57,756 nucleotides of DNA from Muribaculaceae bacterium (GTDB lineage Bacteria; Bacteroidota; Bacteroidia; Bacteroidales; Muribaculaceae), in contig VSPG01000010.1 of the NCBI GenBank assembly GCA_009775265.1, positions 1 through 57,756 on the forward strand. The letters are read 5' to 3'. Shown piece by piece: positions 35,255-45,364 of the stretch. A model generated the notes under the pieces. It was not told the DNA's origin. It was given only the letters and a program-made list of their open reading frames with translations, and did not search any database. The translations under genes were made by a program, and so were the position numbers. How positions within the stretch are numbered: the stretch's first letter is position 1; each line of letters starts with the position of its first letter.

Positions 35255-38216
35255 TTGCCTTGTATACCTGACTGAATAGTTTCGGCCGGATGTTCAGTTC
35301 GTTGAAGGCTGCATTGTCGCGCGTCGGGTTCACGCGGTTTGTAAGGAATATGAAGATGAGTTCTTCATCCGGGTCAACCCAGAATACAGTGCCCGTGAAT
35401 CCAAGATGGCCGTAAACACCGGCGCCGGCTTCTTCGCATGTGGGAGAATTGTCTGGGTTTTCCATGTCGGGTTTGTCGAAACCGAGACCACGGCGGCATG
35501 TGGGACTTTTCGATTTTGTGAACAAGTCGACAGTGGCACGCGAAAGTACGCGCCGGTCGCCGTACGACCCTCCGTTGAGCCACATCTGGCATATCTTTGC
35601 AAGATCATCGGCACAGGCAAAAACTCCGGCATTGCCGCTCACGCCGCCGAGCATTGCGGCAGTTTCGTCGTGCACGTAGCCATGGATGGTCTGCCGGCGC
35701 AGAAATGTATCGTGCTCCGTGGGCGCTATTTTAGAAGGTGCATGTTTGCCCGTCGGACGATAGCATGCAGTGTAGGCTCCGAGTGGTGCCCATATGCTGT
35801 CGGTCACAAAGCGGTCGTGGGTCTGTCCCGTAAGACGCTGCTCCATGTCCATGAGCAGACAGAAATTAAGGCATGAATACGCATACTTATTGTTGGCACG
35901 CATAGGAGAATCATATATGCGGCGCATAAGAGTGTCAATGGTAGTCTTTCCCACATACAGGCCTTTGGCAGCCTCTATATCGAATCCCGGACGTTTGGTA
36001 GACGAGGCAAGGTCGGCACGCAGACGTGCGGAACTGTTTCCATAGGCACGCCGCTGAATTTTTATACCATGATTGGAGTCGCGTCGCGACGAAACCAGAG
36101 TGCCGGTATAGCTTTCCTTATCGAACATGGCATCATGCACTGCAAGCGACGGGCGTATTCCCGATTCGTGATACAGCAGCTGCTGCACGGTGACACCCTC
36201 CTTTGCCGTACCGCGAAGTCCGGGTATGTGCTTCGACGCTTTGTCGGAAAGACGGAACAGTCCCATGTCGTAGGCTTTCATGACTCCCGGAAGTGTGCCG
36301 AGAGCTTTGGACACCGACGCAAGGTCGTAGACCGTGGAAGCCGACACCTCCGGACCTCCGGCCGTGGTGTGGCCATAGCTGCGGCTGAGCACCACGTCGC
36401 CGCGACGGGCCACGAGAACCTGACATCCGGGAAATGCGCCCGTGCGCAACCCTACGCCCACTATAGAGTCAATGCTGTCGGCAAGCGACGCGCGCAGGCC
36501 TTTCGCTTCCGGCACAGTGTAGCCCAGACGCGTTTTTTTCAAGCTCAACCCTGCGCCCTGCTTATACAGGCCTTTTACGGCCACGGGCAGTTTTCCGTCC
36601 ACATTAATGCCTCCGAAAACAGCCTGAGCAGCATATTCACGCGTAAGAGGTGTGTCGTCGTAAGCCATCAGAACGGCAGATGCACTCCTCACAGATGCGT
36701 CGAAACGCGCCATGCGGTAGGGATTGATGAAAAACACTTCCACAAGGCCTGACGCACCTCGCAACATTGAAGCCGCCTCACGCGCCCATGGCTTGTCGGA
36801 AAACACAGCCATAAGCACTACATCGTGTTTGCGTATCTTTGCTCCGGTGGCAGCCGTCATACGCTGCTGTTCGGATACTCCGAAACGTTCCACGCGTGCA
36901 TAACGCGAGCACAGTTCGGAAAACTCATTATCGGCCGGAGCCCCTATGCTCACTACGGCCACGGATGTTTTATCAAGATTGCCGAGAGGGAGAATATCGC
37001 CTTTGTTGGTGAGCAATGTCATTGTAGCGGCAGTGACGATGCGGTTCACGCGGTCGGCCTGCGGAGAATTTATCCGGGCTGTCAGCTCTTTGATGTCTGT
37101 ATTGACTTTCCGGCTTTGATTCAGCCCGAGCATGTATTTGTAGCGTAGTACGCTTTTGCATCGGCGCTCTATCTCTGACGCTTTGATACTGCCATTTTTC
37201 ACCGCCGCAAGCACGGCATTTATGTCGGACACCGTATGCATGCCGGAAAGCAGTACATCGGCACCGGCCTGCAACGCGAGTACGCAACTGTTCTTTCCTT
37301 CTACGTTCGCGCCCTTCATTTCAAGGGCATCCGTATATACAAGGCCCTCGAAGCCAAGCTCGTCGCGCAACACCCCTGTAGTGATTTTATGCGACATTGA
37401 AGCCTGACGGCCGGAAGGGTCGAGAGCAGGCACGGAAAGATGGCCTACCATCACGCCCGAGCAGCCGGCGTCTATATAGCGCCGGAACGGAAGAAGATCG
37501 ACGCTGTCGAGACGCGCGCGAGTATGGTTCACATGCGAAATGGTCTTGTGCGAATCGGTAGAGGTGTCGCCATGGCCCGGAAAATGTTTCGACACAGCCT
37601 GCACGCCGCCGTCTTCCAGACCCTGCGCATAGGCAATGCCGAGACTTGCCACACGCCCTGCATCTTCGCCGAACGAACGCTGGCCTATGACAGGATTTGA
37701 TGGATTGGAATTTACATCGAGCACCGGTGCAAAATTCACCTGCACACCCATCAGACGGCACTCCCGCGCCATCTCTCTGCCATACTGGTAAATCAGCCTT
37801 GGATCGTTCACAGCCCCGAGCCCCATGTTGCGAGGGAAGCGGGGTGTGTTTTTAATACGCATAGAGAGCCCCCACTCGCCATCGAACGTCATCAGTAAAG
37901 GCACACGGCTGTGCGACTGCGCGTAGTTGGTAATCCGTGCAAACTGCTCGATGCTGCCTTCGCTGAAAAGCAGGCCGCCGACACCGTTTTCCACATAACG
38001 CAAAGCCGACTTTTCCGCATCTGCGCTTCTCGGGTTTATCTTGGGACAGAACAACTGAGCCACACGCTGGCGCTCTGAAAGAGTCGCATACACGGAATCC
38101 ACCCAACGTTCGCAAGCATGCGTGTCGGTACGGGTGGCCAATGTTGGCCGGACAGCAACGGCAGTCAATGCAGCCGCGGCAAAAGCCATGGCCGGAAGTA
38201 CTAATTTCAATTTCAT
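35247..38216 (-). CDS. GH3 beta-N-acetylglucosaminidase fused to serine hydrolase
   Basis: A 989-residue secreted protein. A signal sequence covers residues 1-21. The GH3 domain (about 30-380) has KHFPGHGDTSTDSH, the His/Asp acid-base loop of NagZ-type enzymes, and the nucleophile Asp in VYTDALEMKGAN. A second GH3 domain and linker lead to a class-C beta-lactamase-like domain (about 600-989). That domain has Ser-x-x-Lys (SVSK), YSCLNF at the Tyr motif (Cys where Asn is usual) and HLGFTGT. It probably trims wall fragments. The start is fixed by the signal peptide. Confidence 0.88.
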   Translation of the reverse strand: MKLKLVLPAMAFAAAALTAVAVRPTLATRTDTHACERWVDSVYATLSERQRVAQLFCPKINPRSADAEKSALRYVENGVGGLLFSEGSIEQFARITNYAQSHSRVPLLMTFDGEWGLSMRIKNTPRFPRNMGLGAVNDPRLIYQYGREMARECRLMGVQVNFAPVLDVNSNPSNPVIGQRSFGEDAGRVASLGIAYAQGLEDGGVQAVSKHFPGHGDTSTDSHKTISHVNHTRARLDSVDLLPFRRYIDAGCSGVMVGHLSVPALDPSGRQASMSHKITTGVLRDELGFEGLVYTDALEMKGANVEGKNSCVLALQAGADVLLSGMHTVSDINAVLAAVKNGSIKASEIERRCKSVLRYKYMLGLNQSRKVNTDIKELTARINSPQADRVNRIVTAATMTLLTNKGDILPLGNLDKTSVAVVSIGAPADNEFSELCSRYARVERFGVSEQQRMTAATGAKIRKHDVVLMAVFSDKPWAREAASMLRGASGLVEVFFINPYRMARFDASVRSASAVLMAYDDTPLTREYAAQAVFGGINVDGKLPVAVKGLYKQGAGLSLKKTRLGYTVPEAKGLRASLADSIDSIVGVGLRTGAFPGCQVLVARRGDVVLSRSYGHTTAGGPEVSASTVYDLASVSKALGTLPGVMKAYDMGLFRLSDKASKHIPGLRGTAKEGVTVQQLLYHESGIRPSLAVHDAMFDKESYTGTLVSSRRDSNHGIKIQRRAYGNSSARLRADLASSTKRPGFDIEAAKGLYVGKTTIDTLMRRIYDSPMRANNKYAYSCLNFCLLMDMEQRLTGQTHDRFVTDSIWAPLGAYTACYRPTGKHAPSKIAPTEHDTFLRRQTIHGYVHDETAAMLGGVSGNAGVFACADDLAKICQMWLNGGSYGDRRVLSRATVDLFTKSKSPTCRRGLGFDKPDMENPDNSPTCEEAGAGVYGHLGFTGTVFWVDPDEELIFIFLTNRVNPTRDNAAFNELNIRPKLFSQVYKAII

Positions 38217-38229
38217 CAGATGGCTGGTG

Positions 38230-39741
38230 TTATTTAACCACTTTCACGCGAGGTTGCGCGGACGGGTTGATTTTCTTTTTGGACGCCCTCATGTAGTCCA
38301 TAAGGTCATTGTAAATCACATTGGGACTCTGCGCCACTTTTGTGCCCTTGGTGAGCGGCTTCATATAGTCGCCGCCCGCACTCAGATAGTCTATGGTGGC
38401 GAGCCTGTAAGTGCGGTCGGGGTCTATGGGCTTGCCGTCGACAAGCACTTCCACAGCTTTCTTTGAGGCCGGATTCACCACAGCCTGCACATTGCGGCTC
38501 ACTCCCTGTCCGCCAAATGCGGCCGTGACATCGAATGCGTCAAGCAAGTCGGAACCCTTTATGTCGATAACGTCTATGTAGTTGTAGAACGGCATCATCA
38601 TTATTATCTGTCCTTCCGAAATATCGCCTTTCGGAAGCGAACGCCGCAGACCGCCTCTGTTCATTATGGCAAGATCCACTCCTGGCGCAAGCTCGCCACC
38701 GCGGTCAAGAACAAAATCCGTGACATAGTTCAGAAGTTCGGGGCTGCCCTGTTCGAGTGGCACGGCCGATGCGGCCACACGCACAGCATTGAGAGAGTCA
38801 ACTCCTGCACGATAGCGGCCGATAGCAGCAAGCAGATCGGCATTCACCCGGCTGTCAAGGCGGCTGTCCACGCTAAGATAGCGTGATGAAGGTTTAAGCG
38901 TTTCGAGGTCTATTTCCACTACACCGAGGTTACGTGCTCCTTTGCCCGTCTGCGCAATGAGCACGGTGTCGCCATCGGCATTCACCACATGTCCCATTTC
39001 ACGTCCTTTTTCCGTGGATGGATCGATGGCGGTGTGGCTGTGGCCTCCTATTATCACATCAATGTCACGTGAGTTTTTTGCAAGTGTAACATCGTCGATG
39101 TCGTCGGATGTCTTATAACCTATGTGTGTCACTGCTACCACGGCATCGCAATGCTCCACATTTTTAAGCCACCATGCGGCAGCATTGGCCGCCTCGATGG
39201 CGTCGGTGTACTTGACACCATTGTAAGTGCCGACACGTGCAAGACCCTCCAGGTCGCGGTTTATGCCGATGAAACCGATGCGGCGGCCGTCATACTCTTT
39301 TATCGTGAAGGGCTTGAACAGCGGTCCGAGTGCCGAGCCGCTCAGATCGTAGTTTGTGGACAGCAGTTCCGCATTCGACATCTTCATCCAATGCGCAATG
39401 CTGTCGCCACCATTGTCAAACTCGTGGTTGCCGAGTATGCGTATGTCATAGCCCAAAGCATTCAGCATACGTTCTTCGACCTCACCTCCGAACAGCGTAA
39501 AGAACAGACTGCCCTGCACTGCGTCGCCGGCGTCGATAAGCAGCACATTCGGCTCATTGGCACGCACGCTGTCTATAAGCACCTTACGACGTGCTACTCC
39601 GCCGAGACCGTCTTCTTCGAAAGGGTCTATCTGCGAGTGTGTGTCGTTGGTATGCAGCATTATTAACTTCTCGGCTGCAGCCGGGGCGAAGCCTACGGCT
39701 GCGAATGCGCCCATTACGAGCAGTTTTGCAGTCAGTTTCAT
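38230..39741 (-). CDS. 5'-nucleotidase / UDP-sugar hydrolase family protein
   Basis: A 503-residue periplasmic metallophosphoesterase. A signal peptide (MKLTAKLLVMGAFAAVGF, cleavage near AAA) is followed by MLHTNDTHSQIDP (metal ligands), IDAGDAVQGS, LGNHEFDNG and GGHSHTAIDP. The C-terminal nucleotide-binding domain (about 310-503) contains NRGGLRRSLPKGDIS. The start at 39741 gives the signal peptide; a longer frame begins at 39798. It runs in the same direction as the GH3 fusion gene, 13 bp apart. Confidence 0.9.
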   Translation of the reverse strand: MKLTAKLLVMGAFAAVGFAPAAAEKLIMLHTNDTHSQIDPFEEDGLGGVARRKVLIDSVRANEPNVLLIDAGDAVQGSLFFTLFGGEVEERMLNALGYDIRILGNHEFDNGGDSIAHWMKMSNAELLSTNYDLSGSALGPLFKPFTIKEYDGRRIGFIGINRDLEGLARVGTYNGVKYTDAIEAANAAAWWLKNVEHCDAVVAVTHIGYKTSDDIDDVTLAKNSRDIDVIIGGHSHTAIDPSTEKGREMGHVVNADGDTVLIAQTGKGARNLGVVEIDLETLKPSSRYLSVDSRLDSRVNADLLAAIGRYRAGVDSLNAVRVAASAVPLEQGSPELLNYVTDFVLDRGGELAPGVDLAIMNRGGLRRSLPKGDISEGQIIMMMPFYNYIDVIDIKGSDLLDAFDVTAAFGGQGVSRNVQAVVNPASKKAVEVLVDGKPIDPDRTYRLATIDYLSAGGDYMKPLTKGTKVAQSPNVIYNDLMDYMRASKKKINPSAQPRVKVVK

Positions 39742-39952
39742 GTCAGGAATTGTAATAAAAACGCTATGCGAAGTTACATGATTTTTTGCGGAAAACATGC
39801 GTCTTCACAAAAAAAACAGTGCTGGCGCACACGATTTAGTACAGAATCCGTCAAGCGCAGGTTCTACTGGCAAGTGCAAAATCAGCGATTTGTTTGAAGA
39901 ACTCGGTCTTCGGATTTGAAAAACCGAGTTTTTTTCCGAGGCCTGAGATTTA
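39742..39952. other. Intergenic region with orphan terminator
   Basis: This stretch holds the minus-strand promoter region of the 5'-nucleotidase (TAACTTCG about 30 bp upstream of its start, a near match) and a plus-strand terminator-like hairpin at 39900-39935. No open frame of credible quality was seen. Confidence 0.4.
39900..39935 (+). terminator. Orphan terminator-like hairpin
   Basis: AACTCGGT pairs with ACCGAGTT and is followed by a run of seven T. No plus-strand gene precedes it, so it may end a small RNA starting in the 150 bp upstream. An alternative pairing GAAGA/TCTTC overlaps the left arm. Confidence 0.65.
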
Positions 39953-40263
39953 GAGGTTGTTTAATAATGCTTGTTAATGACAGGGCCGAAATTTTTCAGA
40001 CGTATTTATTCCTGTGGCGAAGGAGCATAGCGGGCTATGCGACTGAAGCAAAGGGATAAAGACACTCAAAAATTTCGGAGGCGTTGACAATTCCATTGTT
40101 GACAACCTTAACAAAAATTTAAAATTACTTCTGCATGGCGTCTTTTATGTTAACGCACATTTACTCGTCGGTCACAATGGAACCACATTGCTCCCTCCTC
40201 ATAAAATGCACCTTAACATAAAATACACCACCCTGTCGTTAACAAGCATTATTAAACAACCTC
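39953..40263 (-). mobile_element. 311 bp MITE, copy 2 (inverted)
   Basis: Same 311 bp element as at 10848-11158 but in the opposite orientation. Its ends match each other at 32 of 33 positions and TTA flanks both sides (39950-39952, 40264-40266). The inner hairpin is GCATAGC/GCTATGC with a changed loop (GG). It lies between genes and disrupts none. Confidence 0.85.
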
Positions 40264-40382
40264 TTAGTTTCTTTGCGAATTTATCATCTAAAATCTCAGG
40301 CGTTTCATTTCTATGGACACGCATTGCTTGTATTTTTGCCGGAACAGACCAAAGCTGCCGGAAAAATTCATAATTTTGTGAT

Positions 40383-41414
40383 ATGATTATAATTGCACCG
40401 GACAAATTCAAAGGCACGCTATCGGCATCACGGGCCGCCGAGGCAATTGCACGCGGAATCCGCGATGCCGGATACAGCGGCCGCATTCTGCAATGCCCCA
40501 TGGCCGACGGAGGCGACGGCACGGCAGGGGTGCTCACTCCTCTGCTATCTGCCGAAAGTCATGTCGTGGAGTCACATCTGCACATAGGCCCGGAGTGCTT
40601 TGGAGCTCTACCGCCCATGAAGCGTTCAAGCTATGCATTCGGCCACGCAATAGCCGTAGCGCTACAAAACCACGCACATGTGTATGCCGCCATCGGAGGT
40701 ACGGCATGTTGCGACGGCGGAGCCGGTATGCTACAGGCACTCGGCATGCATGCACTCCACGCCGACGGCAGCATAATGACAGAACCTCTTACACCTGACA
40801 CGCTGCCGTCAGTGACCCGAGTGGACTGTTCGGCACTCGCCGGCATCGGACAGCGCATAACTGTGCTTGCCGATGTGAGAGCGTCTCTTGTGCCCGATCC
40901 CGCTTCAAGACTTTCCGCACTCGACTTCTGTGTGCAGAAAGGATTCTCCGAGGCTGACATGCATGTTTTGTCCGGCGCTTTAAAGCATTGGCTTGACGTG
41001 GCCTCGCCAATGACGTCAAACGCGGTGGACGGAGCAGGCGGAGGTGCAGGTTTCGCCCTCACTTCAATGTTGTGCTCGGAAGTGTGTGCGGGAGCGCATT
41101 TTGTGGCCGACTGCTACGACATGCCCCTGCAAGATGCCCAACTGGTCGTAAGCGGAGAAGGATGCATTGACGCACAGACAGGAAGCGGCAAGGTAGTGGC
41201 TGAAATGGCACGACGCGCGGCAGAGGCATGTGTACCGTTTCTTGCAATAGGCGGATGCGTACGCGGAGAGCACGCATTCCCCACCCTTGCAGTCGACTCG
41301 CCCGGCACACGCCCTCCCGCCACGGCCGAGGAGGCTGCATTCCGCCTGCGGCGCGCTGTGGCAGAAAGAACAGGACATGTTTTTAAAGAATCTGTTCCGC
41401 ACTTCCGGATATGA
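40383..41414 (+). CDS. Glycerate kinase
   Basis: A 343-residue glycerate kinase of the GlxK/GarK family, converting D-glycerate to 2- or 3-phosphoglycerate with ATP. Typical motifs are MIIIAPDKFKGTLSA at the start, CPMADGGDGTAGVLTPL, IGGTACCDGGAGMLQALG, and VDGAGGGAGFALTSML. The length is slightly below the usual 370-380. A -7-like TAATTTTG at 40371-40378 lies only 4 bp before the ATG, so transcription may be leaderless or start further upstream (TATTTTTG at 40331). Confidence 0.9.
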   Translation: MIIIAPDKFKGTLSASRAAEAIARGIRDAGYSGRILQCPMADGGDGTAGVLTPLLSAESHVVESHLHIGPECFGALPPMKRSSYAFGHAIAVALQNHAHVYAAIGGTACCDGGAGMLQALGMHALHADGSIMTEPLTPDTLPSVTRVDCSALAGIGQRITVLADVRASLVPDPASRLSALDFCVQKGFSEADMHVLSGALKHWLDVASPMTSNAVDGAGGGAGFALTSMLCSEVCAGAHFVADCYDMPLQDAQLVVSGEGCIDAQTGSGKVVAEMARRAAEACVPFLAIGGCVRGEHAFPTLAVDSPGTRPPATAEEAAFRLRRAVAERTGHVFKESVPHFRI

Positions 41415-41468
41415 ACTTTAACGGCTGCTGCGCAGTTGTATGACAAAGAACCAACAAATCCAATTGTC

Positions 41469-41741
41469 ATGGTACGACTTAATTCAAGCATCCAACTGCG
41501 CGACAGCGCCAATCATCCTCAACTGCACGAACTCCTGACCCGGCTGTGCGAAAAAAGCCTGCGCGAGGAGGGAGTGATAGATTATAATGCCTACGAAAGC
41601 ATCATTTACGACGACCGCCACATCGTAAGCGCCACATTCAAAGACAAAAAGGATTTTGAACGCCACGTGTCGGCCACAAAAACGCTGAAAGAGGAGGTGG
41701 AGAAAATCGCCACCATCACTTACGAAGTCTTTAATTTTTAA
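41469..41741 (+). CDS. Antibiotic biosynthesis monooxygenase (ABM) domain protein
   Basis: A 90-residue small protein with the alpha-beta pattern of ABM/YgiN-like proteins: strand VRLNSSIQL, helix HPQLHELLTRLCEKSLREE, strand YESIIYDDRHIVSATF, then a dimer helix KDFERHVSATKTLKEEVEKI and a last strand. Members act as quinol monooxygenases or heme-related proteins; many have no known substrate. The ATG at 41469 was preferred to 41436 because the first strand begins directly after it. Confidence 0.7.
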   Translation: MVRLNSSIQLRDSANHPQLHELLTRLCEKSLREEGVIDYNAYESIIYDDRHIVSATFKDKKDFERHVSATKTLKEEVEKIATITYEVFNF

Positions 41742-41852
41742 AAGCGGAATCCGACAGAGACGGCTTAAAAGAGTGTTGCACTTTAACAAAAAAAGTGTTT
41801 ACTTTGCAGTTGCGCGGCGTTAAGCCGCGCAACATTCGTCACTATTCCGAAC

Positions 41853-43073
41853 ATGGACATCGAAATCATTCTCATCAACATCTCCGGGTCGGACAGGCCC
41901 GGAGTCACTTCCGCACTTACCGAAATACTCGCCAAGCACGACGCCCACATCCTCGACATAGGCCAGGCCGACATTCACCATTATCTTTCATTGGGCATAC
42001 TGATACGCACCGACAGCCGTTCGAGCGGCGACATAATGAAAGACCTGCTGTTCAAGGCTTATGAACTGAGCGTCAAGATCCGCTTCACGCCCATCAGCGT
42101 GGAAGCCTATGAAGACTGGGTAGGACGACAGGGCAAAAACCGATGGATTATCACCGTGCTGGGACGCCGCCTGAGCGCAAGGCACATAGCGCTCGTAACG
42201 GCAGAAATAGCCGAGCAGGGACTGAACATCGACAGCATCCAGCGCCTCACGGGACGTATGCCGCTGAGCGATGACGACGAGCCACAGTCGAAAAGCTGCG
42301 TGGAATTTTCGGTGCGCGGCAATCCGCGTGACACTGCGGCAATGCAGAAACGCTTCATGCAGATTTCGGCAGAAAACGATTTCGACATCTCGCTTCAGCA
42401 GGACAATGTGTTCCGCCGCTGCCGGCGTCTGGTTTGTTTCGACATGGACTCCACACTGATAGAGACGGAGGTTATAGACGAGCTCGCCGTGCGGGCCGGC
42501 GTCGGCGATCAGGTAAAAGCCATCACCGAGCGCGCCATGCGGGGCGAAATAGACTTCTGCGAGAGTTTCCGCGAACGTGTAGCGCTGCTTAAAGGTCTTG
42601 ACGAAAGCGTGATGCGCGAAATCGCCGAGAATCTGCCTGTCACGGAAGGCGTGGGACGGATGATGGAGGTGCTGAAGCGCACCGGATTCAAAACCGCCAT
42701 ACTTTCCGGCGGATTCACCTATTTCGGCAATTATCTGAAACAGAAATTCGGCATCGACTACGTGTACGCCAACGAACTTGAAATCGTGGACGGCAAACTC
42801 ACCGGCCGCTATCTCGGCGACATAGTGGACGGCAAGCGAAAAGCGGAACTGCTGAGAATAATAGCGCAAGTCGAGAACATCGACATCGCACAGACCATAG
42901 CCGTAGGCGACGGAGCCAACGATCTGCCCATGCTCGCAACCGCCGGTCTCGGCATCGCGTTCCACGCCAAACCGAAAGTAAAGCAGACCGCCAAGCAAAG
43001 CATTTCCACCATCGGGCTTGACGGCGTGCTCTATTTCATCGGATTCAAAGACTCTTTCATCCAACAGCAATGA
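41853..43073 (+). CDS. serB: Phosphoserine phosphatase SerB with ACT domains
   Basis: A 406-residue enzyme for the last step of serine synthesis. Residues 1-180 hold two ACT-like regulatory domains (IILINISGSDRPGVTSAL; WIITVLGRRLSARHIALV). The HAD domain follows with nucleophile Asp in CFDMDSTLIETEVIDEL, the Ser/Thr motif ILSGGFTYF, and VGDGANDLPML for metal binding. The next gene overlaps by 4 bp. Confidence 0.94.
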   Translation: MDIEIILINISGSDRPGVTSALTEILAKHDAHILDIGQADIHHYLSLGILIRTDSRSSGDIMKDLLFKAYELSVKIRFTPISVEAYEDWVGRQGKNRWIITVLGRRLSARHIALVTAEIAEQGLNIDSIQRLTGRMPLSDDDEPQSKSCVEFSVRGNPRDTAAMQKRFMQISAENDFDISLQQDNVFRRCRRLVCFDMDSTLIETEVIDELAVRAGVGDQVKAITERAMRGEIDFCESFRERVALLKGLDESVMREIAENLPVTEGVGRMMEVLKRTGFKTAILSGGFTYFGNYLKQKFGIDYVYANELEIVDGKLTGRYLGDIVDGKRKAELLRIIAQVENIDIAQTIAVGDGANDLPMLATAGLGIAFHAKPKVKQTAKQSISTIGLDGVLYFIGFKDSFIQQQ

Positions 43074-45364
43074 TGAAACGCTGCTGTTGGGTTCTTTTTC
43101 TCGTCGCGGCTTTCGCCGCCCACTCTGCCGCCGACGCAAGACAAAGCGTAGGTCTGGTACTGAGCGGAGGCGGAGCCAAGGGCATCGCGCATATAGGCGT
43201 GATACAGGCGCTTGAAGAAAACGACATCCCCATCGATTACGTGACAGGCACGTCCATGGGCGCCATAGTAGGCTCGCTATATGCAATGGGCTTTACTCCC
43301 GCCGACATGATGGAACTGATAACCTCGCGGGAGTTCGGCTATTGGAGCACGGGCACTATCGACCCGTCATTGTCATATTATTTCAGTGCGCCCACACCGT
43401 CGCCCGCCATGTTCACCTTCAACATCGGCCGCAGCGACTCTACCGCAGCCGTGCCTGCGAGTTTCATCTCGCCGTTGCCCATGAACTTCGAGTTCATGCG
43501 TCTTTTTTCGCCGTACACGGCCGCCTGTGGAGGCGATTTCGACCGCCTGATGGTGCCTTTCCGCTGCGTGGCTTCGTGGCCGGCGGAGAAACGCAAAGTA
43601 GTGCTTTCGCGCGGCGACCTCGGACGCTCCGTGCGCGCATCGATGAGCTTTCCGGGCGTATTCCAGCCCACGGAGGTGGACGGACGCCTGCTTTACGACG
43701 GCGGAATCTACGACAACTATCCGCTGGACGTCATGCGCTCCGACTTCGCACCGGACATAATGATAGGCGTGAACGTGGGCAGCAGCGACAAAGGCCCGCA
43801 GACATCCATCATCGCGCAACTTGAAAACCTCATATGCGCCCCCGACCCTGCCGACGTTCCGGCAGACGAACTTGTGGGCATGCGCATCGACCTCGACCGC
43901 TTCGGGCTGCTCGACTTCGGAAAAGCGCAGGAAATATACCGCGTTGGCTACGATGCCGCCATGGCGCATATGGACAGCATACGGAGCCGCGTGACATCAC
44001 GCACACTCCCGGCGGCACGAGCCATGAGGCGCGAGCAATTCCGCGCCCGCGTGCCCTACCTGCGCTTCGACAGCATCGACGTCAGCGGCGGCACTCCACA
44101 ACAGAACCGCTATATGGCCCATTTTTTCAGCCGTAACAGCAGCGACACATTCGGCATAACCAAAGCCCGCGAAGCCTATTACCGGGCCATATCCACAGGA
44201 CGCATAAGCGACATGAGCCTCACGGCGGTGCGGCCCGACTCGGCACGCCTGTTCCGCCTCGGCGCACGCGCATGGCTGCGCAACGACATGCAGGCCGGCG
44301 TGGGAGGTTATCTTACTTCGTCGACAAACAGCTATCTGTTCCTTTCCGGACGCATCAGCACCCTCAGCTTCAACAGCATGGACGCAAGCCTGCGGGCATG
44401 GGTGGGCCAAAGCTATATGGGGGCGCACGCCGACGCACGCCTGTTCATGCCGTCGCGCATGCCTATGTCTGTAGGCGTGGAGGGTGTGGTGGCGCGCCGA
44501 AAGTTCTACGAATCGCCGGCTGCTTTCTTCGACAACCGCCTGCCTGTGTATGTAATCCGCAAAGAGTACTTCGGACGCCTGAAACTCAGCATTGCAGCCG
44601 GACGTTCGGGAGCCGTCGACTTATTCTGCGGCATAGGCAATCTGCTCGATTATTTCTACCGCGACAATTCCATCGACAATTTCGCTTATGGCCGTGACCG
44701 CGCATCGTATGTGCTGTGGCAAGCCGGCGCAGCTTATTCGCGCTCCACACTCGATGCAGAAAACTATCCTCTCGAGGGAGGTTCGGTGCGTGCCCGCGCA
44801 ATGGCCGTCGGAGGCGATTACAACCACCGCTCGGCCCTGACGGGTCTGAGCGCCGACAAGCGCACACCGCTATGGGCACAGGCCGAACTCGTCACGCGCC
44901 ATTATCTGCCCGCATCAAGGCATTTCACTCTCGGTCTGGAAAGCCGGGCCATAGTGTCGACACGCAAACTGACATCCAACTACAACGCCGCCATCACGGG
45001 CGCACCATGCTTCGAGCCCACGCCATCGTCGGCCGACGCCTTCCGTGCGTCGTTCCGAGCCAACAGCTTCGTGGCCGGAGGCGTCGTGCCTGTCTACCGC
45101 TACAACGAGTCGCTGAGCGCCCGCCTCGGCCTATACGGCTTCCTGCCACTCCGCAAGATATGCGAGCGGCAGGACAGTTTCGAGGCCTATTACGGCCGTT
45201 GGCTCTCCGACCCTGAATTTTTCGGAGAAGCCGCCGTGGTCTACAAACTCCCCTTCGCGTCCATCGCAGGATGGTGCAACTACTCCACAGGCTACACCTC
45301 AGGATGGAACGTAGGCATATCGTTCGGCGTTTATCTTACAGCTCCAAAATTCCTTCAACTATGA
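43070..45364 (+). CDS. Patatin-like phospholipase with C-terminal outer-membrane barrel
   Basis: A 764-residue protein with a signal peptide. The patatin domain (about 25-300) has the oxyanion loop VLSGGGAKGIAHIG, the nucleophile elbow GTSMGAIVG and the catalytic Asp in LLYDGGIYDNYP. A POTRA-like stretch (about 325-390) and a beta-barrel (about 400-764, ending KFLQL) follow, as in PlpD-type autotransporters that present a phospholipase at the surface. The first codons overlap serB and the last overlap proC, so serB, this gene and proC form one operon. Confidence 0.88.
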   Translation: MMKRCCWVLFLVAAFAAHSAADARQSVGLVLSGGGAKGIAHIGVIQALEENDIPIDYVTGTSMGAIVGSLYAMGFTPADMMELITSREFGYWSTGTIDPSLSYYFSAPTPSPAMFTFNIGRSDSTAAVPASFISPLPMNFEFMRLFSPYTAACGGDFDRLMVPFRCVASWPAEKRKVVLSRGDLGRSVRASMSFPGVFQPTEVDGRLLYDGGIYDNYPLDVMRSDFAPDIMIGVNVGSSDKGPQTSIIAQLENLICAPDPADVPADELVGMRIDLDRFGLLDFGKAQEIYRVGYDAAMAHMDSIRSRVTSRTLPAARAMRREQFRARVPYLRFDSIDVSGGTPQQNRYMAHFFSRNSSDTFGITKAREAYYRAISTGRISDMSLTAVRPDSARLFRLGARAWLRNDMQAGVGGYLTSSTNSYLFLSGRISTLSFNSMDASLRAWVGQSYMGAHADARLFMPSRMPMSVGVEGVVARRKFYESPAAFFDNRLPVYVIRKEYFGRLKLSIAAGRSGAVDLFCGIGNLLDYFYRDNSIDNFAYGRDRASYVLWQAGAAYSRSTLDAENYPLEGGSVRARAMAVGGDYNHRSALTGLSADKRTPLWAQAELVTRHYLPASRHFTLGLESRAIVSTRKLTSNYNAAITGAPCFEPTPSSADAFRASFRANSFVAGGVVPVYRYNESLSARLGLYGFLPLRKICERQDSFEAYYGRWLSDPEFFGEAAVVYKLPFASIAGWCNYSTGYTSGWNVGISFGVYLTAPKFLQL

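Noticed and set aside
41988..43286. A 432-codon minus-strand frame opposite serB
   Set aside because: It is a shadow of serB, which has all catalytic motifs; no motif is seen in the antisense frame.
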